A stretch of 64,000 bases of DNA from Mediterraneibacter massiliensis (GCF_001487105.1 NZ_LN912999.1:1-64000); one strand, 5' to 3'; shown: positions 46,711-55,525, counted from the first letter of the stretch. A program made the numbers and translations. The notes: generated from the sequence alone by a model not told the origin.

Positions 46711-48021
46711 ATGAAATATGATGAGAACATTTTTAAATTACCAGAGTCGATCGATAAAGAAAAGTACATCATCTGCACATACTTCTGTCAGGGATATACA
46801 TCCGATCTGTTGAATCTGGTAGGTTCTATGGCTATCGAGCAGACGACAGGAACATGGGCACCGGTGCCTCTTGAGACACCGGAAGTAAGAAGACGCCACG
46901 GAGGAAAAGTTATTGCGGTACATGAAATCCCCTGTTACGAATTTGGTATGCCGGAAGCAGAGGGGAAGGAACGTATGGCAGTATTCCAGATTGCATTCCC
47001 ATTTGAAAATATGGGGGCAAACCTTCCGCAGGTACTTACATCGGTGATCGGCAATATCTCAATGTCCGGAAAGCTAAAACTGATCGATATTGATTTCCCG
47101 AAGGTATTTACCGACGGTTTCAAAGGCCCAAGATTTGGGGTAGATGGGTTGAGAGAGATCACAGGGGTACCGAAACGGCCATTTATCGTCAGCATGATCA
47201 AACCGTGTACAGGTGCAACGCCAGAAAACGCAGGGAAACTGATCCGTGAACTGGCTATGGCAGGAATCGACTGGATCAAAGATGATGAGCTGTTCAGTGA
47301 TACGGATTACTGCACGGTAGAGGCAAGAGCAAAGATTGCCGTAGATATTTTGAAAGATGTATATGAAAAGACTGGAAAACGTGTACTGTATTCTCCAAAT
47401 ATTACAGACAGACCGGACAGAATGCTGGATAAGGCAAAAATGTGCAAAGAACTTGGAATACCGGCGCTGATGATCAATACACTGACGGTGGGATGGCCTG
47501 CAATGCAGATGATCGCAGAAAATGATGAAGTGGGATTGCCGATCTTGGCACATCCGGCCTTTGCGGGAGCTATGTATGAATCTCACTATTCAGGAATCTC
47601 CAGCCATCTTGTACTTGGTAAATTTATGCGTATGAGCGGCGCGGATATCGTGATCTATCCATGCGCATACGGCAAAGTCAATATCCAGAGAGAAAGATAT
47701 ATACGTATCGCACAGTCTCTGCTGACAGACTTCCGTGGTATGAAACGTACCTTCCCGGGACCGGCAGCAGGCGTATATCAAGGTCTGATTCCGAATGTGG
47801 CAAATGATCTTGGTATGGACTTTTCTATTTCTGCAGGCGCTGCTATGCATGCACATCCAATGGGCGCGGCAGCGGGAGTAGAAAGTTTGATCAAAGCGGC
47901 AGATGCGACAGCAGAGGGAATCCCACTTGAGGAGGCTGCAAAAGACTGCGAGTCACTGAAAGTGGCGCTTGATCTTTGGGGAATCGGCGTACATCAGGAT
48001 TTATTTGATTTAAAGAAGTAG
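46711..48021 (+). CDS. RuBisCO-like protein (form IV-type large chain)
   Basis: 436 residues, a full-length RuBisCO large-chain fold. The active-site skeleton is recognisable. IKPCTG gives Lys164 (spinach Lys175). GIDWIKDDE gives Lys190, Asp192, Glu193 (carbamylated Lys201 and metal ligands). HPAF gives His281 (His294), AYGK gives Lys322 (loop 6 Lys334), and ISAGAAMHAHPMG sits at the second phosphate site. Substitutions such as Pro282 for Arg295 exclude normal carboxylase activity. Known RuBisCO-like proteins enolise, isomerise or decarboxylate keto-phosphates. No small subunit, phosphoribulokinase or methionine-salvage gene is near. It lies between GlpABC-like flavoproteins and a PTS, so a polyol-derived keto-phosphate is the probable substrate. 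Confidence 0.9.
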   Translation: MKYDENIFKLPESIDKEKYIICTYFCQGYTSDLLNLVGSMAIEQTTGTWAPVPLETPEVRRRHGGKVIAVHEIPCYEFGMPEAEGKERMAVFQIAFPFENMGANLPQVLTSVIGNISMSGKLKLIDIDFPKVFTDGFKGPRFGVDGLREITGVPKRPFIVSMIKPCTGATPENAGKLIRELAMAGIDWIKDDELFSDTDYCTVEARAKIAVDILKDVYEKTGKRVLYSPNITDRPDRMLDKAKMCKELGIPALMINTLTVGWPAMQMIAENDEVGLPILAHPAFAGAMYESHYSGISSHLVLGKFMRMSGADIVIYPCAYGKVNIQRERYIRIAQSLLTDFRGMKRTFPGPAAGVYQGLIPNVANDLGMDFSISAGAAMHAHPMGAAAGVESLIKAADATAEGIPLEEAAKDCESLKVALDLWGIGVHQDLFDLKK

Positions 48022-48027
48022 GATAGT

Positions 48028-49746
48028 ATGAAAAGAAAAACGGTGGATTTACATATACACAGCGAATATTCCAGTGATGGAACCTTTAGTGTGGAGAAGC
48101 TTTTTGAACAGGCACAAGAACATGGGATGGAAGCAATCGTGATTGCGGATCATGATACCTGGGAGGCGGTTCATGAAGCAAAAGAGCAGGCAAGGCGTAC
48201 CGGGATCTTGACGATCCCGGCGCTGGAACTCTCCTGTATTGATGAAAATAGGATGGTACATATTTTAGGATATGGGATTGAGACAGAAAAAGAGCATAGC
48301 CTTTCCCGGCTGATCGAGAAGATACAAAAGTCCCGAATCGATATCCTTCCAAAGATCAAACGAAATCTGGAGGAGGAAGGGTTTTATGTAGACATGACAC
48401 AGGTTGAAAAATTGGCATATCCGCATCCACCGGTGATCACTAATTTTGCAAATGCCATATTGCAGGATCCGCGTAACGACGGGGATCCAAGATTATCCGT
48501 ATACAGACCGGGCGGGAGTAAAGCAGACAAACCTTATATCCGTTTTATCAAAGACTATCTGGTTGCAGGAAGAAAATGTTATGTTCCAGAATATATCGTG
48601 GATATTTACACAGGGATACGAGCAATCCGGGAAGCGGGAGGTATTCCGGTACTTGCCCATCCGGGAGAATGGTTTACAAAAAAAGATGAATGCAAGCTGC
48701 AGGCAATGACAGAGTGCGGACTGCAGGGAATGGAAGTATATACGCCGTATCATTCTGAAGAACAGGAAGAATATTTTAGACAGATTGCAGTAAAATACAG
48801 GTTATTCCAGACCGCGGGTTCTGATTATCATGACGAACAAAAGAAACCAGGTCATAAGATGGGCATGATCAAGGCAGCGGATAGGGAGATGTTTCGACGT
48901 CTGCAGCAGAGGATAGAAAAAGCCCATGGGGAAAAAGAAGGCATGCAACAAGGCAGACCCCACTATAAATTGTTAGCTGTAGATGTGGATGGAACATTGC
49001 TGGATGAGGAACATAGAATATCTGAAAAGAATATAGAGGCGATCAGAAAAATACAGGATGACGGCGTAAAAGTGATCTTGTTTTCCGGAAGAGGATACGA
49101 AGCGCTGAAAGAAATATTGGCAAAACTCGCACTAAAAGATGTGGTGGCCACACAGAATGGCAGTGTGATCTTAGACTGTACAGGACAAAAACGATTGAGA
49201 GAAGAACTGATCAGCGAAACAGACTGCAGAGAAATTTTAGCATACTGTAAAATACACGGCTTTGAACCGCTGCTTTATCAAAAAGGTGATGTTTATTCGA
49301 AGCTTAAGAGTAAGTATTTGCAGATATTTGAAAAATGCATGGATCAAAAAGTCATCTATACAGAGGATATAGAAGTTTGTTACAGCGGAGAACCTTTAGG
49401 GAAGATTTTAGTATTGGATGAACCGGAGCGGATCCGTTCTATAAAAATGTGGATCGATACACATTTTCAAGGCAGAGTGAGCGCCCAGCTAGCCTATGAT
49501 TTTTCTCTTGAGATCGGAGGCAGTGATAAAGGCAGTGCGTTGAGATGGATTGCTAAGTATTATGAAATATCCCCAGATGAGATCATAGCAATCGGAGACG
49601 GAGAAAATGACAAGTATATGCTGCAATATGCAGGTTTGGGCGTTGCTATGGGAAATGCTATGGAAAGTGTGAAAAATTGCGCGGATAAGATCACGTTGTC
49701 AAACAAGGAAAGCGGAGTGGCATTTGCCATTGAAACATTTATGTAA
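48028..49746 (+). CDS. PHP-domain phosphoesterase fused to a Cof-type HAD phosphatase
   Basis: 572 residues. Residues 1-280 form a PHP domain: DLHIHSEYSSDG, VIADHDTWEA, ALELSC, VLAHPGEWFT and AGSDYHDEQKKPG, each with metal-binding His, Asp or Glu of the trinuclear site. Residues about 310-572 form a HAD-IIB phosphatase: DVDGTLLDEEHR carries the nucleophile and IAIGDGENDKYM motif IV. Both halves look catalytically complete. The fusion would hydrolyse phosphate esters, perhaps in sequence or on related intermediates of the RuBisCO-like pathway. It begins 7 bases after the RuBisCO-like stop, with only a weak ribosome-binding site, so translation is probably coupled. Confidence 0.9.
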   Translation: MKRKTVDLHIHSEYSSDGTFSVEKLFEQAQEHGMEAIVIADHDTWEAVHEAKEQARRTGILTIPALELSCIDENRMVHILGYGIETEKEHSLSRLIEKIQKSRIDILPKIKRNLEEEGFYVDMTQVEKLAYPHPPVITNFANAILQDPRNDGDPRLSVYRPGGSKADKPYIRFIKDYLVAGRKCYVPEYIVDIYTGIRAIREAGGIPVLAHPGEWFTKKDECKLQAMTECGLQGMEVYTPYHSEEQEEYFRQIAVKYRLFQTAGSDYHDEQKKPGHKMGMIKAADREMFRRLQQRIEKAHGEKEGMQQGRPHYKLLAVDVDGTLLDEEHRISEKNIEAIRKIQDDGVKVILFSGRGYEALKEILAKLALKDVVATQNGSVILDCTGQKRLREELISETDCREILAYCKIHGFEPLLYQKGDVYSKLKSKYLQIFEKCMDQKVIYTEDIEVCYSGEPLGKILVLDEPERIRSIKMWIDTHFQGRVSAQLAYDFSLEIGGSDKGSALRWIAKYYEISPDEIIAIGDGENDKYMLQYAGLGVAMGNAMESVKNCADKITLSNKESGVAFAIETFM

Positions 49747-49793
49747 ATGAACAGCGAGGAAAAATGAACGCTGATAAAAAATGAGGTGGTGAA

Positions 49794-51506
49794 ATGGTTT
49801 ACGAAGGAACAGCCGTTTCTGACGGAGCAGCGATCGGGAATGTGTTCCAATACAGACCTTGCGGACGGAGCGTGGAAGAATCGTTCATAGAAGCGGGAAA
49901 GGTCGAAGAAAGCATCCAGGCCTATCGTGAAGTATTAAAGAAAGCAGAGGCAGAGCTGCAGATACTGGCAGAAGATAAGGAATTAGAAGAAGAACAAAGA
50001 AAGATCTTTCAGGCCCACATAGACATCGTGCAGGATGAGGCGATGGGAGAGGAGATTGAAGAAGAAATAAGAGAAAATCTTTTTTCACCGGAATATGCGG
50101 TCCAGACAGTCTATGCCAGATACATCGCAGTTATTTCTAAAGCAAAAGATGCGCTGATCCGGGAACGTGCGGCGGATCTAAAAGATGTAAGTCTGCGTAT
50201 GATCCGGTTGTTGTCAGGAAAAGAAGAAAATGGATTGGCCTCTCTTCCGGGAGATGTGATCTTGATCGCTCATGACTTGCTTCCTTCCGATACGGCGGCG
50301 ATGCAAAAAGAGCATGTACTTGCCATTGTAACAGAAATAGGGGGCTATACCTCTCATATGGCGATCCTTGCGAGAAATTATGGGATACCGGCAGTATTAG
50401 GCGTGCCGGATATTCTCATACATACAGAAAATGGAGAGAAGATCGCTGTGGACGCACATGCAGGGAAAGTGCTGACAAATCTGACACAGGCTCAGGAGAA
50501 GCAGTACCAAGTAATGCGGGATGAATATTTAAAAAAGAAAAATGATATGAAGCAGTATATAGGCGTTGAACCGGTGACTGCAGACGGAACAAAGATAGAA
50601 GTATGTTTAAATATAGGATCCGCAGACAAAAATGAACTGGAATTAGAAAAGTATACAGACGGTGTAGGACTATTCCGCACGGAATTTTTGTATATGAGTA
50701 AGAAGAAGCTGCCGACAGAAGAAGAACAATTTGCGGTGTATAAAAAAGTGGCAGAAATATTTGGGGAAAGACCGGTAGTTATCCGTACATTGGATATTGG
50801 CGGAGATAAAAAGCTAGACTATCTGGAACTGCCGCAGGAAGACAATCCGTTCTTAGGTTTGCGCGCACTGCGTCTTTGCTTTGAGATGAAACCAATCTTT
50901 AAGACACAGCTTCGGGCAATCTTGCGGGCAGGATATTATGGAAATATATGGATCATGTTCCCGATGGTAGGCAGTATAGGCGATATCCGTTTTGCCAAGG
51001 AGATTGTACAGGAAGTGCGTGCTGAATTGGAAGAGGAGAAGATTCCTTACGGGAGGCATGTAAAGGTAGGGATCATGGTGGAGATTCCATCGATTGCGTT
51101 AATGGCAGATATTGCGGCTTCTGAAGTGGATTTCGCGAGTATCGGGACAAATGACCTATGTCAGTATCTAATGGCGGTGGATCGCTTGAATCCCAGTGTG
51201 GCAAAATATTATCAAAGCTTCCATCCGGCCATGTTCAGATTGATCAAACAGATCGTAGAAGCATTTACCAGACAAGGAAAACCGGTAAGTGTGTGCGGAG
51301 AGATGGGAGGAAATCCACAGGCTGTAGCCCTTCTTGCAGGATTAGGTATTCGGAAATTTAGTATGAACGCGTCTTCCATAGCTTCAGTCAAGAAGATGAT
51401 TTCGCAATTGAATATCTGTAAAGCGCAGAGGATGTCGCGGACAGTATTGGAATTATCTACAGCTGTGCAGGTGGAAAATTATCTGAACAGTGAGTTTTTA
51501 GAGTAA
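49794..51506 (+). CDS. ptsP: PTS Enzyme I (phosphoenolpyruvate-protein phosphotransferase)
   Basis: 570 residues, normal length. The N-terminal half carries the phosphorylated His188 in GGYTSHMAILARNYGIPAVLG and the HPr-binding helices. The C-terminal PEP-binding barrel has GVGLFRTEFLYM, RTLDIGGDKKL, FPMVGSIGD and GTNDLCQYLMAVDR, with the catalytic Cys in VSVCGEMGG. It moves phosphate from PEP to HPr. Housekeeping ptsHI is normally elsewhere, so a copy inside a pathway operon with its own HPr and IIABC suggests a private phosphorelay. GAGGTGG precedes the ATG. Confidence 0.93.
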   Translation: MVYEGTAVSDGAAIGNVFQYRPCGRSVEESFIEAGKVEESIQAYREVLKKAEAELQILAEDKELEEEQRKIFQAHIDIVQDEAMGEEIEEEIRENLFSPEYAVQTVYARYIAVISKAKDALIRERAADLKDVSLRMIRLLSGKEENGLASLPGDVILIAHDLLPSDTAAMQKEHVLAIVTEIGGYTSHMAILARNYGIPAVLGVPDILIHTENGEKIAVDAHAGKVLTNLTQAQEKQYQVMRDEYLKKKNDMKQYIGVEPVTADGTKIEVCLNIGSADKNELELEKYTDGVGLFRTEFLYMSKKKLPTEEEQFAVYKKVAEIFGERPVVIRTLDIGGDKKLDYLELPQEDNPFLGLRALRLCFEMKPIFKTQLRAILRAGYYGNIWIMFPMVGSIGDIRFAKEIVQEVRAELEEEKIPYGRHVKVGIMVEIPSIALMADIAASEVDFASIGTNDLCQYLMAVDRLNPSVAKYYQSFHPAMFRLIKQIVEAFTRQGKPVSVCGEMGGNPQAVALLAGLGIRKFSMNASSIASVKKMISQLNICKAQRMSRTVLELSTAVQVENYLNSEFLE

Positions 51507-51528
51507 GGCATGAAAAGGAGCAAAGACC

Positions 51529-51807
51529 ATGTATGCAAAACAAGTAAAGATTGAAAACGAGACAGGGCTGCATGCCCGCCCGGCTTCAGATTTCGTAAAT
51601 CTGGCAAAGAATTATGCAAGTAAGATCACGATCCAGAATATGGATGAAGAAGACAGCTGTAAAGCAAACGCAAAGTCTATTGTTATGCTGATCGCGCAGG
51701 GCTTGTGCAAAGGGACGACAGTAGAGATCAGCGCAGAGGGAGAAGATGAACAGGCGGCAGTGGAAGACCTGGTAGCTTTGATCAAAACAAAATTTGGAGA
51801 AGAGTAA
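51529..51807 (+). CDS. HPr-family phosphocarrier, operon-specific
   Basis: 92 residues. His15 in ETGLHARPAS is the phosphoacceptor. The regulatory serine appears in AKSIVMLIAQG, at position 50 instead of 46, because four extra residues lie between. The usual KSIMGVMSLG helix is changed to KSIVMLIAQG, which may affect recognition by HPr kinase or CcpA. It lies between Enzyme I and IIA genes, so it should relay phosphate to this operon's IIA. Confidence 0.92.
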   Translation: MYAKQVKIENETGLHARPASDFVNLAKNYASKITIQNMDEEDSCKANAKSIVMLIAQGLCKGTTVEISAEGEDEQAAVEDLVALIKTKFGEE

Positions 51808-51818
51808 AGGAGGAAGCG

Positions 51819-52298
51819 ATGGAAACGATAGGTCTATATACGAATCAGACATTGCTGCTGACCGGAGCAGAGGCGAAAAACGAAGAAGAAATCATTCGTC
51901 TGCTTGCCGGTAAGGCACTGGAACAAGGATTGATCGAACCGGAATTTATCACGGCAGTCCTGGCAAGAGAAAAAGAATATCCAACGGGGCTTCCTACCGC
52001 TGTTCCTATTGCGATTCCGCACATTCATGACGGATGCTTGAAATCTTTCTTTTCTATGGCTGTTTTGAAAGAACCTGTATCTTTTAAGTGTATGGGAGAT
52101 CCGGATGAGACAGTGGATGCACCGCTTGTATTTTTATTTGGCATCACAGATCCAAGTTACCAGACAGCTGTGCTGAAAAAGTTCAGTACGATCTTCCAAG
52201 ATGAAGAAGTACTCCAAAGGCTAAAAGATATGACAGACCCTGAAGAATTGATGCACCAGATGAAAGAATTGCTGGATACGTACCTGGTGACAGAATAA
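51819..52298 (+). CDS. PTS IIA component, fructose/galactitol (GatA) type
   Basis: 159 residues, the single-domain size of GatA-type IIA proteins. The phosphorylated His is in PIAIPHIHDG (His68, with His70 nearby). PTGLPTAVPIAIPH is the family pattern, and APLVFLFGITDP with a helical C-terminal end completes the domain. It takes phosphate from HPr and passes it to the IIB protein encoded 30 bases downstream. AAAGGAGG precedes the start. Confidence 0.92.
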   Translation: METIGLYTNQTLLLTGAEAKNEEEIIRLLAGKALEQGLIEPEFITAVLAREKEYPTGLPTAVPIAIPHIHDGCLKSFFSMAVLKEPVSFKCMGDPDETVDAPLVFLFGITDPSYQTAVLKKFSTIFQDEEVLQRLKDMTDPEELMHQMKELLDTYLVTE

Positions 52299-52328
52299 AA
52301 GAAAATAAAAAATAGGAGGAAACGATAC

Positions 52329-52631
52329 ATGAAAACAAAAATCAAAATGGCTGTAGCATGCGGAGGCGGGATTTTTACAACAACAGTCGTGACAGACAAG
52401 ATCAAAGAAATTTTGAAAAAAGAGAAAATTGCATTTTCTATTACGCCGCATAAGATTACAGAAGTACCAAATTTGGAAGGATATGATCTGATCGTTGTTA
52501 CAGGTAAGACAAATGCGCAGAACAAGGCAGGCGCTCCGGTTATGTTAGGACTTCCATTATTTACAGGCGTAGGAGCAGATCAGTTTACGGAAGAGCTGTT
52601 GGCAGAGATCAGAAGAATCATGGCAGAGTAA
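52329..52631 (+). CDS. PTS IIB component, galactitol (GatB) type
   Basis: 100 residues. The phosphocysteine is Cys11 in MAVACGGGIFTTTVV, the position and P-loop of GatB-type IIB proteins. YDLIVVTGKTNAQ and GLPLFTGVGADQ are family-like. It passes phosphate to the substrate during transport by IIC. TAGGAGG precedes the start. Confidence 0.93.
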   Translation: MKTKIKMAVACGGGIFTTTVVTDKIKEILKKEKIAFSITPHKITEVPNLEGYDLIVVTGKTNAQNKAGAPVMLGLPLFTGVGADQFTEELLAEIRRIMAE

Positions 52632-52682
52632 AGATACGATCAGAAAAAATAGTTGAGAGAAATGAGAAGGAGGTAACAACAT

Positions 52683-54140
52683 ATGCAAATATTAATAGAT
52701 TTGGGAAATACCCTCAATAATGTGATGGGGATTTTTGGCAGTACGATCATCGTGCCGATCATTATTTTTATCATCAGTATGTGTATGCGGGTGGGCGTGA
52801 AAAAATCCTTCCAAGGTGCGATCTATATGGCGGTCGGCCTGACGTTGTTTAATGCAGTTTTAGGAGTGCTCATGACTGCAATCACACCTTATGTAACAGC
52901 AATGGCCGATACGGTTGGTATTTCTCTGCCTTATATTGATATCGGATGGCAGGGCGCATCTGTCGTTGTATATTCGAACACATTAGGATATATTTATCTT
53001 GTACTTGGTCTGGGATTAAATCTGCTTTTATTCGGTCTGAAGATCGTAGATACTTTCCAGCCAACAGATATATGGAATTATTATCAGTTTGTATTTTGGG
53101 CAGTGATCGTGCAGTTTACAACAGGAAGTTTTGCATTGGGTGTTGCAGCTGCGGTTATGTGTAACTTGGTTGTTCTTTTGATCGCAGATATCATCGCACC
53201 GTCCCTCCAAGAATTCAACGGATATGACAACTTGACTTTGACAAGTGTTCCACAGGGAGGCGCCCCCTTTGCTATGATCGTAAGATGGATTGTAATGAAA
53301 TTAAAGATCAAAACAAAACCAGTAAGTGCAGAAAGTCTGCAGGATAAATTTGGATTCTGGGGCGAACCTTTGATCATCGGCCTGATCGTAGGAGTCCTGA
53401 TCACAGTTTTAGGTTCTTTGACAGGGCTTACAGACATAACGACTTGGTCTGGTATCCTGACAACTGCTATCACTATCGCCGGTGTTATGGTGATCTATCC
53501 ATCGGTATCCGGTTTGTTTGTAAAAGGGCTCATTCCTTTAAGTCAGTCTATGCAGGCTAGAGCACAGTCAGGAAAATCTAATCGGAAATTCTTCCACGTA
53601 GCAATGGATCCGGCAGTTTTCTTTGGAAATGGGGACAACATGGCAGCAGCGTTGATCTTGATCCCAATCGTATTTTTTACATCTTTGATCATGCCGGGAA
53701 ATGAGATCCTGATGCTGGCAGATATCCCGGCTATGGCATTTATGACGGCAGGTCTGATCTGTGTATTTAGAGGGGATATTTTAATGACCGTTATATCTGG
53801 AACAATCTGGTTTAATATTGCCAATGTTTTAAATTCTGACGTATGCGCGGCATTTACCAAAGCAGCTGAATCAGCAGGGGTTGCTTCTCAGATGGACTCT
53901 GTGGCAAATGCATTTTCACAAGGACTTGGGATCGCGTCATGGACGGTAGGGACCAATCCGGTATTGTACCTTGTGTATAAAGCTTTTTCCGCAGAAGGAG
54001 CTATGCGTATTATAGGAATCGCGCTGGTTGTTGCGGCATATCTCTTGATCTACTTCTCCTTTAGAAGAAATAAGAGAAAATGGTGGATGGCAGCCGGAGC
54101 AAGTGAAGAATATCTTCAGGAAAGAGGCTATATTGAATAG
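52683..54140 (+). CDS. PTS IIC permease, galactitol (GatC) type
   Basis: 485 residues with about ten to twelve membrane segments. FGSTIIVPIIIFIISM, ITPYVTAMADTVGISLPYIDIGW near the N-terminus and VAMDPAVFFGNGDNMAAALIL with LADIPAMAFM in the middle are GatC-type segments. A basic cytoplasmic tail ends the protein. The GatC group moves polyols such as galactitol, arabitol and related sugar alcohols, so a sugar alcohol is the most likely substrate. This is the last gene of the 11.5-kb operon. Confidence 0.92.
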   Translation: MQILIDLGNTLNNVMGIFGSTIIVPIIIFIISMCMRVGVKKSFQGAIYMAVGLTLFNAVLGVLMTAITPYVTAMADTVGISLPYIDIGWQGASVVVYSNTLGYIYLVLGLGLNLLLFGLKIVDTFQPTDIWNYYQFVFWAVIVQFTTGSFALGVAAAVMCNLVVLLIADIIAPSLQEFNGYDNLTLTSVPQGGAPFAMIVRWIVMKLKIKTKPVSAESLQDKFGFWGEPLIIGLIVGVLITVLGSLTGLTDITTWSGILTTAITIAGVMVIYPSVSGLFVKGLIPLSQSMQARAQSGKSNRKFFHVAMDPAVFFGNGDNMAAALILIPIVFFTSLIMPGNEILMLADIPAMAFMTAGLICVFRGDILMTVISGTIWFNIANVLNSDVCAAFTKAAESAGVASQMDSVANAFSQGLGIASWTVGTNPVLYLVYKAFSAEGAMRIIGIALVVAAYLLIYFSFRRNKRKWWMAAGASEEYLQERGYIE

Positions 54141-54150
54141 ACGATAAAGG

Positions 54151-54262
54151 ACAGGCAGAAGGTATATACCTATTCGGACATCCTGAGCACATGCCTTAGA
54201 GGCTGGCTTTGTACGACAAGGTATACTTTCTGCCTGTTTGCAAAGCGCAGAATAGGTATTTT
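54151..54262 (+). other. Structured 3' region of the PTS operon with competing hairpins
   Basis: A 16-bp stem with one G-U pair (54151-54166 with 54222-54237) encloses 55 bases and lacks a T-run. Part of its loop, TACCTATTC (54167-54175), can instead pair with GAATAGGTA (54250-54258), which is followed by TTTT. Either form could end the transcript. Confidence 0.5.
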
Positions 54263-54331
54263 AACAGGGAAGAAAATGAGAGGGGAACGAGCTTATTTTC
54301 TGTTGGCTTTGTACAGCGAAAATGGTATAAT
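54204..54331 (+). promoter_or_regulatory. Promoter of the PucR-type gene with an 11-bp direct repeat
   Basis: TTGGCT (54303-54308), 17 bases, TATAAT (54326-54331). TGGCTTTGTAC occurs at 54204-54214 and again at 54304-54314, exactly 100 bases apart, with the second copy overlapping the -35. It is a possible regulator-binding repeat. Confidence 0.65.
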
Positions 54332-54416
54332 ATCTGATACGTTTTCATATACTGAGGGGTAACGGTAAATCGGGTATGCAGATACGGCAGTTAGAATATT
54401 AAAGGCGGTGTGAAAA

Positions 54417-55493
54417 ATGGCGGACAGATTCTTTCAGGGATATGTGTATCAGTTGCAGAACAGTATCTCAAGAACCTTTGGGGTGATCGACAACAGGGAG
54501 ATTATTTCATGCAGCAATCAAGAATTGATCGGACAAAAAAACACGTTCAGTTTGATGAACAGGTCAAATGAAGAAAAGAAATGTTTTGTTGAAGGGAAAA
54601 ATACGTATCGGATCTTTTATGAAAACCGTGTTATAAGGTTTGCTGTTTTTGTTGAAGGGATAGATCAGAAAGCAGAGGATTACGCAACGATTTTGTCCGT
54701 TTGTTTTACCGGGATGAAGTCTTATTTTGAAGAAAAATATAATCAACAGTTATTTTATAAAAATTTGTTTCTGGAAAATATCCTTTCCGAAGATGTAAAT
54801 GTCCGGGCTAATATGCTTAAGATTCCGCTTTTGAGGCCACGGGTGGTATATCTTCTCCGATTCTGTCATATAGACCCGCAATGGGAATGGAACAGCCTTT
54901 TTCAGGATATGGAAGAACAAGGGAAATACGAGGCTTTTGCCATGACAGAAACGGATGTGATCTTGATCGTGGAAGTGCGGGCGAATACTTCTAGAGAAGA
55001 ACTGGAGAAAATGGGGAAATATTTCCAGGAAAAAGCAGAAGCTCTGTTTGCGTCCACACCGGTGGTGGGAATCGGGAATATCGTGTCGGATATCCGAAAA
55101 CTAAAAGAATCCTATAAAGAATCTCTGTATGTTTTGGCGCTTTTATATTTGTTTCAGGATGAAACAACAGTTCTGCAGTATAATCATCTGGGGATCAATC
55201 GTTTGATCTATCAGCTCCCTTTGCCATTATGCGAACGATATTTAAATGAAGTCTTCATAAAAGGTGGGTTTGACTCTTTGGATGAAGAGACGCTGGATAC
55301 TGTAAATTGTTTTTTTGAAAATGATCTGAATGTCTCGGAGACGGCAAGGCAGTTGTTTATACATAGAAATACACTGATGTACAGATTGGAAAAAATAAGA
55401 AAATTGACGGGACTTGACATACGGGTGTTTGATGAGGCGATCATATTTAAGCTGGCAATGGTGATACACAGACATGTGAAACATAAAGAATGA
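54417..55493 (+). CDS. PucR/CdaR-type transcriptional regulator
   Basis: 358 residues. The last 60 residues are the PucR C-terminal helix-turn-helix: LNVSETARQLFIHRNTLMYR with LEKIRKLTGLDIR directly after. The N-terminal part resembles the sugar-diacid-regulator sensor of CdaR (RFFQGYVYQLQNSISRTFGV and following), and a GGDEF-like middle segment links the two. AAGGCGG precedes the ATG. It lies immediately after the PTS/RuBisCO-like operon and before the molybdenum hydroxylase operon. CdaR relatives are activators responding to sugar acids, and PucR to purines, so either neighbour may be the target. Confidence 0.85.
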   Translation: MADRFFQGYVYQLQNSISRTFGVIDNREIISCSNQELIGQKNTFSLMNRSNEEKKCFVEGKNTYRIFYENRVIRFAVFVEGIDQKAEDYATILSVCFTGMKSYFEEKYNQQLFYKNLFLENILSEDVNVRANMLKIPLLRPRVVYLLRFCHIDPQWEWNSLFQDMEEQGKYEAFAMTETDVILIVEVRANTSREELEKMGKYFQEKAEALFASTPVVGIGNIVSDIRKLKESYKESLYVLALLYLFQDETTVLQYNHLGINRLIYQLPLPLCERYLNEVFIKGGFDSLDEETLDTVNCFFENDLNVSETARQLFIHRNTLMYRLEKIRKLTGLDIRVFDEAIIFKLAMVIHRHVKHKE

Positions 55494-55496
55494 TTT

Positions 55497-55525
55497 TTGA
55501 CATTTTTTACAGAGTGTGCTAGAAT
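55497..55525 (+). promoter_or_regulatory. Promoter of the molybdenum hydroxylase operon
   Basis: TTGACA (55497-55502), 17 bases, TAGAAT (55520-55525). The first hexamer matches the consensus and the second is one base off. Confidence 0.8.
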
